From the NCBI RefSeq assembly GCF_900200035.1, contig NZ_FZTC01000012.1, positions 124,001 to 188,000 on the forward strand: a DNA stretch of 64,000 bases, written 5' to 3'. The position numbers and the translations under genes are program-made. Each line of letters opens with the position of its first letter. Within the stretch, counting starts at the first letter, position 1. The notes below the pieces were generated by a model. That model was not told the origin of the DNA, made no database searches, and was given only the letters and a program-made list of their open reading frames with translations. The DNA is from Klebsiella grimontii (GTDB lineage Bacteria > Pseudomonadota > Gammaproteobacteria > Enterobacterales > Enterobacteriaceae). Shown in pieces: positions 1-10,597 of the stretch.

Positions 1-1008
1 ACGCTGACCATCCTGACGGTTATCGGCGACGGCGCGTTCTTCTTCCTGCCGCTGATGGTCGCGGCCTCCGCGGCGGTGAAATTTAAAACCAATATGTCGC
101 TGGCGATTGCGATTGCCGGGGTGCTGGTGCACCCGAGCTTTATCGAGCTGATGGCCAAAGCCGCCCAGGGCGAGCACGTGGAGTTCGCCTTTATTCCGGT
201 GACGGCGGTGAAATATACCTATACCGTGATCCCGGCGCTGGTGATGACCTGGTGCCTCTCTTATATCGAACGCTGGGTCGACCGTATCACCCCGGCGGTG
301 ACGAAAAACTTCCTTAAACCGATGCTGATCGTGCTGATTGCCGCCCCGCTGTCGATTCTGCTGATTGGCCCGCTCGGTATCTGGATCGGTAGCGCCATTT
401 CCGCGCTGGTCTATACGATCCACAGCTACCTCGGCTGGCTGTCGGTGGCGATTATGGGCGCCCTGTGGCCGCTGCTGGTGATGACCGGGATGCACCGCGT
501 CTTCACGCCGACTATCATTCAGACCATCGCCGAAACCGGCAAAGAGGGCATGGTGATGCCGTCGGAAATCGGCGCCAACCTGTCGCTGGGCGGCTCATCG
601 CTGGCGGTGGCATGGAAAACCAAAAACCCTGAGCTGCGCCAGACGGCGCTGGCGGCCGCGGCTTCCGCGATTCTGGCGGGGATTTCCGAACCGGCGCTGT
701 ACGGCGTGGCGGTGCGGCTGAAGCGACCGCTTATCGCCAGCCTGATCAGCGGCTTTATCTGCGGCGCGGTGGCCGGGATTGCCGGGCTCGCCAGCCACTC
801 GATGGCGGCGCCGGGCCTGTTTACCAGCGTCCAGTTTTTCGACCCGGCCAATCCGATGACCATCGTCTGGGTCTTTGGCGTCATGGCGCTGGCGGTCGTG
901 CTGTCGTTTGTTCTGACGCTGATGCTCGGCTTTGAAGATATACCGGTTGAAGAAGCCGCCGCCGACGCCAGACAGCGTCAGGCCGGCGCCCAGGCTTCTC
1001 ACGCCTGA
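1..1008 (+). CDS. ascF: Beta-glucoside PTS permease EIIBC, 3' part (AscF)
   Basis: The reading frame is open from base 1 and lacks its start, so the gene begins upstream; about 335 codons are present. The visible part is the membrane EIIC domain: alternating hydrophobic helices, a GISEPALYG motif (about codons 223-231) typical of sugar-binding EIIC domains of the glucose/sucrose/beta-glucoside class, and a short hydrophilic tail rich in Ala and Gln. It would import and phosphorylate aryl-beta-glucosides such as arbutin, salicin or cellobiose at the inner membrane. It lies 26 bp before a 6-phospho-beta-glucosidase and next to hycI, exactly as ascF-ascB lies in E. coli. No EIIA domain is fused at the C-terminus. 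The EIIB domain is outside the window. Confidence 0.9.
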   Translation, partial: TLTILTVIGDGAFFFLPLMVAASAAVKFKTNMSLAIAIAGVLVHPSFIELMAKAAQGEHVEFAFIPVTAVKYTYTVIPALVMTWCLSYIERWVDRITPAVTKNFLKPMLIVLIAAPLSILLIGPLGIWIGSAISALVYTIHSYLGWLSVAIMGALWPLLVMTGMHRVFTPTIIQTIAETGKEGMVMPSEIGANLSLGGSSLAVAWKTKNPELRQTALAAAASAILAGISEPALYGVAVRLKRPLIASLISGFICGAVAGIAGLASHSMAAPGLFTSVQFFDPANPMTIVWVFGVMALAVVLSFVLTLMLGFEDIPVEEAAADARQRQAGAQASHA

Positions 1009-1031
1009 ACACCATTTTATTAACGAGGTAA

Positions 1032-2459
<1,428 letters not shown>

Positions 2460-2466
2460 AAATTTT

Positions 2467-2680
2467 CCCGGCTCGCGCTGCGCTTAGCCGGGCTACAGGT
2501 TCATCAACGCCCGCGGACCGGTAGCCCGGACAGATGCGCAGCATCGCCTCCGGGAATGATAAACGCTACGGGTGACAAAAGTAGCCGTAGCCCGGGTAAG
2601 GCGTTTACGCCGCGACCCGGGAAAAAAGTACACTTGCTCCCTCCTGGCCGAACTCCCGGCTCGCGCTGCGCTTAGCCGGG
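2467..2680. repeat. REP-like palindrome cluster 1 (four units)
   Basis: Four short palindromic units lie between convergent ascB and hycI at about 2467-2492, 2521-2554, 2587-2621 and 2655-2680. Each has a CCCGG...CCGGG stem; two begin GTAGCCCGG. The same unit types recur at four other places in this window. The last unit runs over the stop codon of hycI, so the last codons of that gene are made of REP sequence. Units in alternating orientation suggest a BIME-like mosaic that may stabilise 3' mRNA ends or terminate transcription from both sides. Confidence 0.85.
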
Positions 2681-3157
2681 GAACGCCGGCTCCTCTGCCG
2701 CTTCCAGCGCCGCGAAACCGCCCTGCCCCTGCCAGCCATCAAGCCGCGCGTACACCGTCGCGACCGCGTCCTTGATCGGCTGGGTCATCGGGTAATAAAA
2801 GCCGACGATATCCGGCTGAATGCCTAAGAAAATCACCTCGCCGACATCCTCTTTTAGCTGATCGATCAGATAGTTGAGCGGCATATTGTGGGTGGTCATC
2901 ATAAACATCTCGGCGATATCGTCCGGGTCGACGATACGGATCTCGCCGGGGTTCAGGCCCATATCGGTAGCATCGACGATCAGCAGGCGCTCGGGGCGCA
3001 GCTCGCGAATGGCGACGATGTCGTTTTCCGGCGCGCTGCCGCCGTCAATCACCACCCACTCGCCGACGGGATTAGCCGCGCACATCTCCGCCAGCAGCGG
3101 GCCGGCGCCGTCGTCGCCCATCATACTGTTGCCGACACAGAGTAAAACGTCAGTCAC
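2672..3157 (-). CDS. hycI: Hydrogenase-3 maturation endopeptidase HycI
   Basis: A 161-residue nickel-dependent protease that removes the C-terminal extension of the large subunit HycE after nickel insertion. The metal-binding residues known for HycI are at the expected places: Asp16 in MMGDDGAGP, Asp62 in IVDATDMG and His90 in TTHNMPLN. It is the last gene of the hyc operon and overlaps hycH by 8 bases, so its ribosome site lies inside hycH. Its 3' end runs into a REP unit, making the tail (EEPAFPG) slightly longer than the E. coli protein and probably not conserved. Confidence 0.95.
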   Translation of the reverse strand: MTDVLLCVGNSMMGDDGAGPLLAEMCAANPVGEWVVIDGGSAPENDIVAIRELRPERLLIVDATDMGLNPGEIRIVDPDDIAEMFMMTTHNMPLNYLIDQLKEDVGEVIFLGIQPDIVGFYYPMTQPIKDAVATVYARLDGWQGQGGFAALEAAEEPAFPG

Positions 3158-3560
3158 GGAGTCTCCTCACCATCAGATAGATGGCGCTTTCCTGGTGAAT
3201 ATCATGCAGCATGCTGAGCAGGGTTTTGCTCCATGCCTGCTGCTCGGGGGTCTGCCGGGCCTGCGCTTTATCAAACGCGTTGGCCAGCATCGCCACATGA
3301 TTGCTATCGATGACGATCTCGCCGTACTTCGGCACGCCTTCCATTTTGCGCCGCGCGGTGCTGCCCTCTTCGAGGGTCGCAATCCACGCCAGATACGCCT
3401 GCCACGGGCAGCTCAGCGCCGCCTCAAGGCAGTCGATCACGCCGAGGTGGTGGCCAATCGCCAGGCTGTAATAGACCACCTGCTGCGCCTGGTCGGGCGT
3501 GGCGTCGTTCTCATCAATAAATTTACGGCTCAGCTGACTGAACACCACCGTCTCGCTCAT
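3150..3560 (-). CDS. hycH: Formate hydrogenlyase maturation protein HycH
   Basis: A 136-residue soluble protein of the HycH family, needed for assembly or maturation of hydrogenase-3; its exact biochemical role is not settled. It has no membrane segment and no metal motif that I can see. Identification rests on length, sequence character (for example the [14 protein letters not shown]-like start seen here as [10 protein letters not shown]) and position between hycG and hycI. It overlaps hycG by 4 bases (ATGA) and hycI by 8 bases, indicating translational coupling within the operon. Confidence 0.92.
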   Translation of the reverse strand: MSETVVFSQLSRKFIDENDATPDQAQQVVYYSLAIGHHLGVIDCLEAALSCPWQAYLAWIATLEEGSTARRKMEGVPKYGEIVIDSNHVAMLANAFDKAQARQTPEQQAWSKTLLSMLHDIHQESAIYLMVRRLRD

Positions 3561-4324
3561 CGGATACGCGCTCCCTCGACCACCTGGTTCAGATGGGTGA
3601 CGATCTCGGTCAGACGCGGATCTTTTTCCGCCTCCAGCCAGCGCACCACCTGGCTATCGCCCTGCGCCAGCAGGCGCATATAGTCGTCGGCAATCTGGCG
3701 ACCATAGCGATAGCCCGCCAGGCGACGCGCTTCGCGGTCAATGCGCACCCGCAGCGGCTGTACCATATCCGGGTGCAGAAGCTCGGTCGGCCGTGCATCC
3801 TGTTCCCCCGGCAGACGGGCGTGGATTTTCTGCTCCAGCAGGCCCAGCGCCATCGCGAAGCCATACAGCGTCGCGGCAGGCGTCGGCGGGCAGCCGGGAA
3901 TATAGACGTCTACCGGCACGATTTTATCGGTCCCGCCCCACACGCAGTAGAGGTCGTGGAAGATGCCGCCGCTGTTGCCGCAGGCGCCGTAGGAGATACA
4001 GATTTTCGGGTCCGGCGCGGACTGCCACGCGCGTAGCGCGGGAGAACGCATCGCCCGGGTCACCGCCCCGGTAAACAGCAGAATATCGGCGTGACGCGGC
4101 GACGGCACCACTTTGATACCAAAACGCTCGGCGTCGAACAGCGGCGACAGGGTAGCGAAAATCTCGATTTCGCAGCCGTTGCAGCCGCCGCAGTCCACCC
4201 GATAGACGTAGGCGGAACGCTTAATTTTTTTCAGCAGCGAGGCCTTCATGCTGGCGATGGATTCATCCACCGTCATCGGCAGCGGAATGCCGTTTTCATC
4301 GCGCGGGCCTAATAAATTGCTCAT
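3557..4324 (-). CDS. hycG: Formate hydrogenlyase small subunit HycG
   Basis: A 255-residue NuoB-like small subunit of hydrogenase-3. It carries an iron-sulfur cluster next to the [NiFe] subunit HycE and passes electrons to it. Cluster ligands are visible in [10 protein letters not shown] (Cys45, Cys48, Cys51), in [10 protein letters not shown] and in [10 protein letters not shown]. It is a peripheral protein on the cytoplasmic face, attached to membrane subunit HycD. The start [12 protein letters not shown] matches the E. coli protein. It overlaps hycF by one base and hycH by four. Confidence 0.95.
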   Translation of the reverse strand: MSNLLGPRDENGIPLPMTVDESIASMKASLLKKIKRSAYVYRVDCGGCNGCEIEIFATLSPLFDAERFGIKVVPSPRHADILLFTGAVTRAMRSPALRAWQSAPDPKICISYGACGNSGGIFHDLYCVWGGTDKIVPVDVYIPGCPPTPAATLYGFAMALGLLEQKIHARLPGEQDARPTELLHPDMVQPLRVRIDREARRLAGYRYGRQIADDYMRLLAQGDSQVVRWLEAEKDPRLTEIVTHLNQVVEGARIR

Positions 4325-4866
4325 CAGCTGGCCTCTCTCATATGGCGAGTCAGTTCAATACGGTCGGACGGCACCAGGCACTTCTGGCGTTTACACTCCG
4401 GGCAGGTCTCAAAGCTTTCGCGATGCAGCTCGGCGCGGCTGTCGCCGTTGTGTTTGAGCAGCGCGATGGCGTAGTCGATCTCTTTCTGTACGGCGAATGG
4501 CCGTTCGCATACCCGACAGTGGCAGATGGCAAAACGCGACTGCTGGAGGAAATCCTCTTTTTTCCACACCGCCAGCTCGTACTCCTGAGAGAGCCTAATC
4601 GCCGCCGTCGGGCAGACCTCTTCGCAGCGCCCGCAAAAGATGCAGCGCCCGAGGTTGAACTGCCACCCCAGCTGGTTGGCGGCCAGATCGGTCTCCACCG
4701 TCAGGGCGTTCGACGGGCAGGCGTTAACGCAGGCGGCGCAGCCGATGCACTGCTGCGGATTATGCTCCGGTTTGCCGCGGAAGTTTTTATCCACCGGCAT
4801 CGGCTCCAGCGGGTATGAGTGCGTCGCGGTGCCGGTTTTGATGACTTTTTTAATAAAGGTAAACAT
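4324..4866 (-). CDS. hycF: Formate hydrogenlyase ferredoxin-like subunit HycF
   Basis: A 180-residue electron-transfer subunit with two classical [4Fe-4S] motifs, [13 protein letters not shown] (about residues 41-53) and [13 protein letters not shown] (about 75-87), corresponding to NuoI of complex I. The C-terminal half has further cysteines ([10 protein letters not shown] and CPECKRQKC) as in the E. coli protein. It would link HycB and HycG in the intracellular electron path. Ribosome site AAGGA precedes the ATG. Its 3' end overlaps hycG by one base, and 9 bases separate it from hycE upstream. Confidence 0.95.
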   Translation of the reverse strand: MFTFIKKVIKTGTATHSYPLEPMPVDKNFRGKPEHNPQQCIGCAACVNACPSNALTVETDLAANQLGWQFNLGRCIFCGRCEEVCPTAAIRLSQEYELAVWKKEDFLQQSRFAICHCRVCERPFAVQKEIDYAIALLKHNGDSRAELHRESFETCPECKRQKCLVPSDRIELTRHMREAS

Positions 4867-4875
4867 GGCGATTCC

Positions 4876-6585
4876 TTATTTCAGCGGCGAGTTCTTACGC
4901 TCGATGCTGTAGCGCTCCAGCTCTTTGTACGGCACCACTTTGCTTTTCTTCTTGCGCACGTCGACCACGGTCATGCGGTCGGTACAGGAGTAGCACGGGT
5001 CGAGGCTGCCGATAATCAGCGGCGCGTCGGAAACGGTATTGCCGCGCAGCATATAGCGCAGGGTCGGCCAGTTGGCGTAGGTCGCCGCCCGGCAGCGCCA
5101 GCGGTACAGCTTCTGGTTGTCGCCGGTCATGCTCCAGTGGATATCATCCCCGCGCGGCGCTTCCGAGAAGCCGAGCGCGAAGCGGTGCGGAATATAGGTG
5201 AAGCCCTCCACCATCAGCGGGCCGCCCGGCAGGTTATCAAGGCCGAAGTCGATCATATTCAGCGCGGTATAGACTTCGTTGATACGCACCTTGAGGCGCG
5301 AAATCACGTCGCAGCCCTGCTCGCTGTGGACGGTCATCGGCAGCAGGCCGTAGCCGACAAACGGGTGATCGGCGCGGGTATCGCGGGCGTGGCCGCTGGC
5401 GCGCACCATCGGGCCGACGTTGCTGAAGTCGCGGGCGATTTGCGGGTCGAGACGACCGATTCCGACCGTGCGCTGTTCCATATTCGGCGTGCTGAGCAGC
5501 ATGTCCACCAGCTCCTGCACGTCGCGGCGCATCTGCTGCGCCAGCTGGCGGGTCTGGATCATGTCCTCTTTCAGCAGATCGCGACGAATGCCGCCAATCA
5601 GGTTCAGGCCGTAGGTTTTACGCGCCCCGGTGAGAATTTCCGCCATCTTCATCGAGGTTTCGCGCACGCGGAAGAACTGCATAAACCCGGAGTCGAAGCC
5701 GGTGAAGTGGCAGGCGAGGCCGAGGTTCAGCAGGTGCGAGTGCAGGCGCTCCACCTCCAGCAGAATGGCGCGGATCATCTGCGCGCGCTCCGGCACCACG
5801 ATGCCCATCGCGTTTTCCACCGAGGTGGTATAGGCGGTGCTGTGGGCGAAGCCGCAGATGCCGCACACGCGGTCCGAGAGGAAGGTGACTTCGTTGTAGC
5901 CCATGCGGGTTTCCGCCAGCTTTTCCATCCCGCGGTGGACGTAGAACAGGCGATAGTCGGCGTCGATAATATTCTCGCCGTCAACGAACAGGCGGAAGTG
6001 GCCCGGTTCGTCGGAGGTGACGTGCAGCGGGCCAATCGGCACCACGTTGTTCTTTTTAGTCCCCAGCTCGTTGATAAACTCGTAGGTTTCGGCGTCGGTG
6101 GTCGGCGCCGGACGCTGGCGGTAGTCCATGCTGTCTTTACGCAGCGGATAGAGTTCATCCGGCCAGTCGTCCGGCAGCACCAGCCGGCGCTCGTCCGGCA
6201 GCCCCACCGGCACCAGGCCGTACATATCGCGCACTTCGCGCTCGCCCCACACGGCGGCAGGCACGCGCGGCGTCACCGACGGGTATTCCGGTTTGTTGGC
6301 GTCCACCTCCACGCGCACGGTGATCCAGCATTTCGTGCCCTGCTCCATCGACAAGACGTAATAGACGGCGTAATGACCGTTCAGCTTGCGTTCGTCATTG
6401 CCGAACAGCACCGACAGCCAGCCGCCCTGCTTGTAATACAGGAACTCGACCACTTCCGGCAGATAGTTGACCTTTACCGTGACCGTCAGCTGGTCTTTGG
6501 TCTGCCAGGCTTCATCCAGCACCACGCCCGGAAAGGTTTGGTGCAGCGCGGCGAGATAATGTTGACCGATTTTTTCTTCAGACAT
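4876..6585 (-). CDS. hycE: Formate hydrogenlyase [NiFe] large subunit HycE
   Basis: A 569-residue catalytic subunit of hydrogenase-3, which reduces protons to H2 with electrons from formate. An N-terminal NuoC-like domain is fused to a NuoD-like/[NiFe] domain. The four nickel ligands are visible in RVCGICGFAHS (about Cys241, Cys244) and DPCYSCTDR (about Cys531, Cys534). The 32-residue tail after CTDR (MTVVDVRKKK...) is the extension HycI removes. I chose the ATG at 6585 (MSEEKIG), which gives the E. coli length; an in-frame TTG two codons upstream is less likely. Confidence 0.96.
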   Translation of the reverse strand: MSEEKIGQHYLAALHQTFPGVVLDEAWQTKDQLTVTVKVNYLPEVVEFLYYKQGGWLSVLFGNDERKLNGHYAVYYVLSMEQGTKCWITVRVEVDANKPEYPSVTPRVPAAVWGEREVRDMYGLVPVGLPDERRLVLPDDWPDELYPLRKDSMDYRQRPAPTTDAETYEFINELGTKKNNVVPIGPLHVTSDEPGHFRLFVDGENIIDADYRLFYVHRGMEKLAETRMGYNEVTFLSDRVCGICGFAHSTAYTTSVENAMGIVVPERAQMIRAILLEVERLHSHLLNLGLACHFTGFDSGFMQFFRVRETSMKMAEILTGARKTYGLNLIGGIRRDLLKEDMIQTRQLAQQMRRDVQELVDMLLSTPNMEQRTVGIGRLDPQIARDFSNVGPMVRASGHARDTRADHPFVGYGLLPMTVHSEQGCDVISRLKVRINEVYTALNMIDFGLDNLPGGPLMVEGFTYIPHRFALGFSEAPRGDDIHWSMTGDNQKLYRWRCRAATYANWPTLRYMLRGNTVSDAPLIIGSLDPCYSCTDRMTVVDVRKKKSKVVPYKELERYSIERKNSPLK

Positions 6586-6602
6586 GCTCAAACTCTCTTA
6601 AA

Positions 6603-7526
6603 TCACGCCACCAGCAAGGAGACGAAGGCTAAAAAGGCAAAACCAAACCCGGCCCAGGTGACGCGGGAGGTGGCGCAAAAGCGCAGACGCGCCATGCTGT
6701 TTTCGAACAGCGCAATCACCAGCACGCCAAGCACCAGCTTGACGACGGCAACCACCAGCGCCAGCAGCAGACCGCCGACGCTAAAGCTGGTCATCTGTCC
6801 CCACGGGATAAATACGCCGACGAACATCTGCAGGACCACCAGCTGCTTGAGGCTGATGCCCCACTTCAGCACGCCGAAGCCGCTGCCGCTGTATTCCGAG
6901 AGCGGACCTTCCTGAAGCTCCTGCTCCGCTTCCGCCAGGTCGAACGGCAGCTTGCCCATTTCGATAAAAGTAGCGAAGGCGCAAGCGCACAGCGCCAGAA
7001 TCAGCGGAAGAGTGCGGGCGGTGGGCCAGTGGTAAATGGTGTCGGCGATGCTGCTGATATGGGTGGAACCGGCGACCTGCGCCGCGACCCACAGGCCGAG
7101 CAGCAGGATAGGCTCGACCAGCACGCCGAGCATCGCTTCGCGGCTCGCCCCGATAGCGGTAAACGGACTGCCGGTATCAAGGCCGGAGATAGCGAAGAAG
7201 AAACGGGCAATGGCGAACAGGTAGATCAGAGTGATCAGGTCCCCCAGCCCCGCCATCGGCGAGTCAACGGTCACCACCGGCAGCGCGGTGGCGATGGTCA
7301 GCATCACGCCGACCATCACGTACGGCGTCAGGCGGAAGACCCAGCCGGAAGCATCCGGGCCAACGCTCTGACGGCCCAGCAGCTTCAGGATATCCCGGTA
7401 CTCCTGCAGCACACCCGGGCCGCGGCGGTTATGCAGACGCGCGCGGGCGACGCGGGTCACCCCGGACAACAGCGGCGCGACGGCGAACAGCACCAGCGCC
7501 TGCAACAATGCAATTAATACGCTCAT
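6603..7526 (-). CDS. hycD: Formate hydrogenlyase membrane subunit HycD
   Basis: A 307-residue integral inner-membrane protein of the NuoH/HyfC family that anchors the soluble hydrogenase arm. About eight hydrophobic segments are visible. Family loops recur, including ARLHNRRGPGVLQEYRD near residue 30 and the acidic loop FDLAEAEQELQEGP near residue 205, which corresponds to the NuoH loop at the electron/proton interface. ATG is preceded by GAGGAG. It starts 2 bases after hycC ends and is followed by hycE after 17 bases. Confidence 0.95.
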   Translation of the reverse strand: MSVLIALLQALVLFAVAPLLSGVTRVARARLHNRRGPGVLQEYRDILKLLGRQSVGPDASGWVFRLTPYVMVGVMLTIATALPVVTVDSPMAGLGDLITLIYLFAIARFFFAISGLDTGSPFTAIGASREAMLGVLVEPILLLGLWVAAQVAGSTHISSIADTIYHWPTARTLPLILALCACAFATFIEMGKLPFDLAEAEQELQEGPLSEYSGSGFGVLKWGISLKQLVVLQMFVGVFIPWGQMTSFSVGGLLLALVVAVVKLVLGVLVIALFENSMARLRFCATSRVTWAGFGFAFLAFVSLLVA

Positions 7527-7528
7527 TC

Positions 7529-9355
7529 TCAGGCTCCTCGGGAAATCACAATCACCACCAGTACCGCCAGCTCCACCAGCGCCACGCCGCGAAACAGCGC
7601 GGGCACGGAAGCGTTCTGCCAGCCGGGCACCAGGCGTACCGGGTTCAGCCAGTGGCGCAGCTTGAGAATCGGTGCAAAGGCTTCTTTCACCGGCATGGCG
7701 AAACCGTGGGCGGTCACCACCATGGATTTTTCATGGTCGTAACCGCAGACCCAGGCCGCGCCGCGGGAGCGCGCTGGCAGGCGATCGCCCTTGAAGAGGA
7801 TCATCAGCAGCAGCGGCAGCAGCGGGCAGGCAATCAGCAGAATGGCGATCAGCGGCTGGGAGACCACGCTGGAGACCTCCGCCTGCACCGGAAACGCCCC
7901 GCTCACCAGCGGCAGCAGCCACGGCGCGGCAACCCCGCCAATCACGCAGCAAACGGCAGAAAGCACCACGCTAAAAGTCATCAGCCCCGGCGCGCAGGTA
8001 GCGTTTTCCGCCTCTTTACTGCGCGGCGCGCCGAGGAAGGTGACGCCGTAGACTTTCGCCATACACATCACCGCCAGGGCGCCGGTAATCGCCAGGCCCA
8101 CCGCCAGCAGCGGCCCCAGCAGGCGGCCAACAAACGCGTCGCCGGTGCTCAGCTTGAAGAAGGACTGATAGATCACCCACTCCCCGGCAAAACCGTTCAG
8201 CGGCGGCAGCGCGGCCATCGCCATCAGGCCCACCAGCATGGAGAGCGAAATCAGCGGCATTTTCTTGCCGATGCCGCCGAGCTTTTCGATATCGCGATGA
8301 CCGGTGCGGAACCACACTGCCCCCGCGCCGAGGAACAGGGTGGTTTTAAACAGGCTGTGGTTGATCAGGTGATACATGCCGCCGATAAAACCCAGCACCA
8401 TCAGGGTCGGGTTATGGGTCGCCACGCCGGTGACGAACGCCCCGAGGCCGAGCAGGATAATGCCGATATTTTCCAGGGTGTGGTACGCCAGCAGGCGCTG
8501 AATATTGTGCTCCATCAGGGCGTACAGTCCGCCGACGAAGGCGGTGATCATCCCCAGCACCAGCAGCATCACGCCCCACCACAGCGGCGGTACGCTACCG
8601 GCCAGCGACACCGTCAGGATGCCGTAGAGACCGACCTTCATCACCACCGTGGAAAACAGCGCGGCGGCCGGCGCGCTGGCGCCGGAGTGAGCCTGCGGCG
8701 CCCAGCCGTGCAGCGGAATGACCCCGGCCAGCAGCGCAAAGCCGATCAGGCCTGGCAGCCACAGCAGCGCGTTTTGCGGTACCGCCAGCGCCAGCTGGTT
8801 AATCTGCGCCAGCTCAAGGGTGCCGTAGGACGACCACACCAGCCAGCAGCTCCACGCCATCAGCAGCGTACCCAGACGCCCTAGCGCAAACCACAGCTTG
8901 CCGGACTGCGCGCAGCCGGTAAGAAACGCGGCGCACAGGGCCATAATCTCCGCCATCACCACCAGCGCGCCGAAGTTCGTCACCACCACCGCGCAGACGG
9001 CGGCGGCCAGCAGCAGATTCACCAGCAGGCCGTTGGCTTTGACCTGCGAGTGGCGATGCCAGGCGATATTGAACAGCGAAATCGGCAGCGCCGACAGGCC
9101 GATCGCCAGCAGCCACAGCGCGTTGACGCCGCCCACGCGCAGGGTCAGGTGCAGCATCTGCAGCATACCGCCGCTGACGCGCTCCGGCATCAGCAGCGCC
9201 GTTCCGCCCGCCAGCACCAGCATCGCGCTGGCGACCGCGCCGCCGATCCCGGCGATCGCCCCGCTCAGCGGTTTGCGCAGGGCGAACAGAAACGCCAGCA
9301 CCGCGCTGGCGGCGTACCAGGCCACCGCCTGATTCACTAAGGAAATCACACTCAT
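7529..9355 (-). CDS. hycC: Formate hydrogenlyase membrane subunit HycC (antiporter-like)
   Basis: A 608-residue polytopic protein of the NuoL/Mrp antiporter family and the larger membrane subunit of formate hydrogenlyase. Many transmembrane helices are visible, with conserved lysine and histidine residues inside the membrane region (YHLINHSLFKTTLFLGAG near residue 330, and HGWAPQAHSGASAPAAALFSTVVMK broken by the antiporter signature). It may conserve energy as an ion gradient; in hydrogenase-3 this is still debated. It overlaps hycB by 4 bases. Confidence 0.95.
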   Translation of the reverse strand: MSVISLVNQAVAWYAASAVLAFLFALRKPLSGAIAGIGGAVASAMLVLAGGTALLMPERVSGGMLQMLHLTLRVGGVNALWLLAIGLSALPISLFNIAWHRHSQVKANGLLVNLLLAAAVCAVVVTNFGALVVMAEIMALCAAFLTGCAQSGKLWFALGRLGTLLMAWSCWLVWSSYGTLELAQINQLALAVPQNALLWLPGLIGFALLAGVIPLHGWAPQAHSGASAPAAALFSTVVMKVGLYGILTVSLAGSVPPLWWGVMLLVLGMITAFVGGLYALMEHNIQRLLAYHTLENIGIILLGLGAFVTGVATHNPTLMVLGFIGGMYHLINHSLFKTTLFLGAGAVWFRTGHRDIEKLGGIGKKMPLISLSMLVGLMAMAALPPLNGFAGEWVIYQSFFKLSTGDAFVGRLLGPLLAVGLAITGALAVMCMAKVYGVTFLGAPRSKEAENATCAPGLMTFSVVLSAVCCVIGGVAAPWLLPLVSGAFPVQAEVSSVVSQPLIAILLIACPLLPLLLMILFKGDRLPARSRGAAWVCGYDHEKSMVVTAHGFAMPVKEAFAPILKLRHWLNPVRLVPGWQNASVPALFRGVALVELAVLVVIVISRGA

Positions 9356-9960
9356 TTCACGTCCCCTTGTTGCGCCTGGAACAGCGACAGATCGCCGAGG
9401 TCGGTATTAAAAGTCAGCTGCCGCTTACGCTTGCTGGCCTGGGCGATATCGCGGATATCCACCAGCAGCAGCGCGTTAGTCGGGCAGGTGCGAACGCACG
9501 CCGGGCCCTGCTCGTCGAAGTGGCACAGGTCGCATTTAACGGCGATAGCGCGCACGCCCGGCACCCAGTCGAGCAGCGAGCTGACGCGCGCCGGGGCCGG
9601 CGGCGCGGCGGGGGCCAGGGGGGTATTGGCGTTAGCCGGTATATCCAGCGGACGGCTGCCGGAAAACTCAATGGCGCCGAACGGACAGGCGATGCCGCAC
9701 AGCTTGCAGCTTACGCACAGGCTCTCATTAAGCTGCACCGCGCCATCGACGCGATTAATGGCGTTAACCGGGCAGACGGCGGCGCAAGGCGCATCTTCAC
9801 AGTGGTGGCACATCTGCGGCGCGGATTCTTTTTCATTGCGCATTAAATGCAGCCGGGGCATGGCTTGCAGGCCATGCTGGCGGTGAGTCTCAGCGCAGGC
9901 GGCTTCGCAGGTGCGACAGCCGATACAGACGGTGGAGTCAGCAATTACAAAACGGTTCAC
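9352..9960 (-). CDS. hycB: Formate hydrogenlyase iron-sulfur subunit HycB
   Basis: A 202-residue protein with four [4Fe-4S] ferredoxin motifs: CIGCRTCEAACAE (from residue 12), CHHCEDAPCAAVCPV, CVSCKLCGIACPF and CDLCHFDEQGPACVRTCPT. It takes electrons from formate dehydrogenase-H (FdhF, encoded elsewhere) into the hydrogenase. A Pro/Ala-rich linker sits before the last motif, as in E. coli. The start is GTG, supported by GAGGA seven bases upstream and by alignment to MNRFVIADS of the E. coli protein. It follows hycA after about 80 bases and overlaps hycC. Confidence 0.95.
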   Translation of the reverse strand: MNRFVIADSTVCIGCRTCEAACAETHRQHGLQAMPRLHLMRNEKESAPQMCHHCEDAPCAAVCPVNAINRVDGAVQLNESLCVSCKLCGIACPFGAIEFSGSRPLDIPANANTPLAPAAPPAPARVSSLLDWVPGVRAIAVKCDLCHFDEQGPACVRTCPTNALLLVDIRDIAQASKRKRQLTFNTDLGDLSLFQAQQGDVK

Positions 9961-10006
9961 CGGGTCATCCTCGGGTGAAAGTCATTTTTGACGAAAACAG
10001 GTTGCG

Positions 10007-10038
10007 CAGGTGTCAGCTTCGACACTTGTCGACACCTG
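10007..10038 (-). other. Hairpin in the hycA-hycB gap
   Basis: CAGGTGTC at 10007-10014 pairs with GACACCTG at 10031-10038, and a nested GTGTC/GACAC pairing is possible. It lies in the 82-base gap between the regulator hycA and the first structural gene hycB. There is no T-run, so it is more likely an RNA processing or stability element than a terminator. Confidence 0.5.
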
Positions 10039-10042
10039 ACGA

Positions 10043-10492
10043 TTAACGGGCCAGCGTCAGGTGGCTTAAATCCACCGGCTGGTCTTGTTCGATAGCCTCA
10101 TAGAGACGGTCGTAAACGCTGGCGATAGTCGCCAGATAGTGCTCGAGAACCTGCTCGCGGTCGCGGTTGCTGATCCGGCCATCGATAGTGCCATCCGAGC
10201 CCAGCGTGGCCTGGGCGATCAGACGCCTGTCGTCGCCGTTTTTGGTTTCCACGTAATACTCGATGGTGTGGCTGTTAAACCCTTCCGCCAGCGCGACGTA
10301 GACCTGAAAATGGCCAAACAGGACGAAGCACAGTTCTTTATCCGGCGCGCAGCTCATGGCGTGATGCAGACGCGCTTTCGACAGGGTTATTCCCTGTACC
10401 AGGGAGTTGCAATAGGTGTGCCACTGCTCCTGATGCTGGCGGTGACGATCGGCGATGTAGTCCGCCTTTTCACTTAATTCCCAAATAGTCAT
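10043..10492 (-). CDS. hycA: Formate hydrogenlyase regulatory protein HycA
   Basis: A 149-residue negative regulator of the formate regulon; in E. coli HycA antagonises FhlA. The start is the ATG at 10492 (MTIWELSEKADYIADRH), which matches the E. coli start and is preceded by GGGGG; the frame stays open 17 codons further upstream, but that would run through the sigma-54 promoter. No DNA-binding motif is evident, consistent with action through protein contact. It is the first gene of the hyc operon. Confidence 0.93.
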   Translation of the reverse strand: MTIWELSEKADYIADRHRQHQEQWHTYCNSLVQGITLSKARLHHAMSCAPDKELCFVLFGHFQVYVALAEGFNSHTIEYYVETKNGDDRRLIAQATLGSDGTIDGRISNRDREQVLEHYLATIASVYDRLYEAIEQDQPVDLSHLTLAR

Positions 10493-10526
10493 CCCGGATC
10501 CCCCGTTGTATGAGATGCACCGGTTA

Positions 10527-10543
10527 AGCATTTTCCATGCCAA
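10527..10543 (-). promoter_or_regulatory. Sigma-54 promoter of the hyc operon
   Basis: On the minus strand the 17-mer TTGGCATGGAAAATGCT fits the -24/-12 consensus YTGGCACGRNNNTTGCW with GG and GC in the invariant places and two other mismatches. It ends 35 bases before the hycA ATG. Sigma-54 and FhlA control of hyc is established in E. coli; the exact site is my reading. Confidence 0.8.
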
Positions 10544-10597
10544 AAATTAATTTATTGATTTTAAATGAATTTATTAAATACCGGACGGCAGAAAGAC

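Noticed and set aside
2572-2775. 67-codon plus-strand frame through the REP cluster into hycI
   Set aside because: It is made of repeat sequence and antisense hycI.
4819-6915. Very long open frame (698 codons) on the plus strand opposite hycE
   Set aside because: It is antisense to strongly conserved hycE, is rich in His/Arg/Ala as GC-rich shadow frames are, and lacks family motifs.
7508-8884. 458-codon plus-strand open frame opposite hycC
   Set aside because: Low-complexity Gln/His/Arg composition and full overlap with the membrane protein HycC mark it as a shadow frame.
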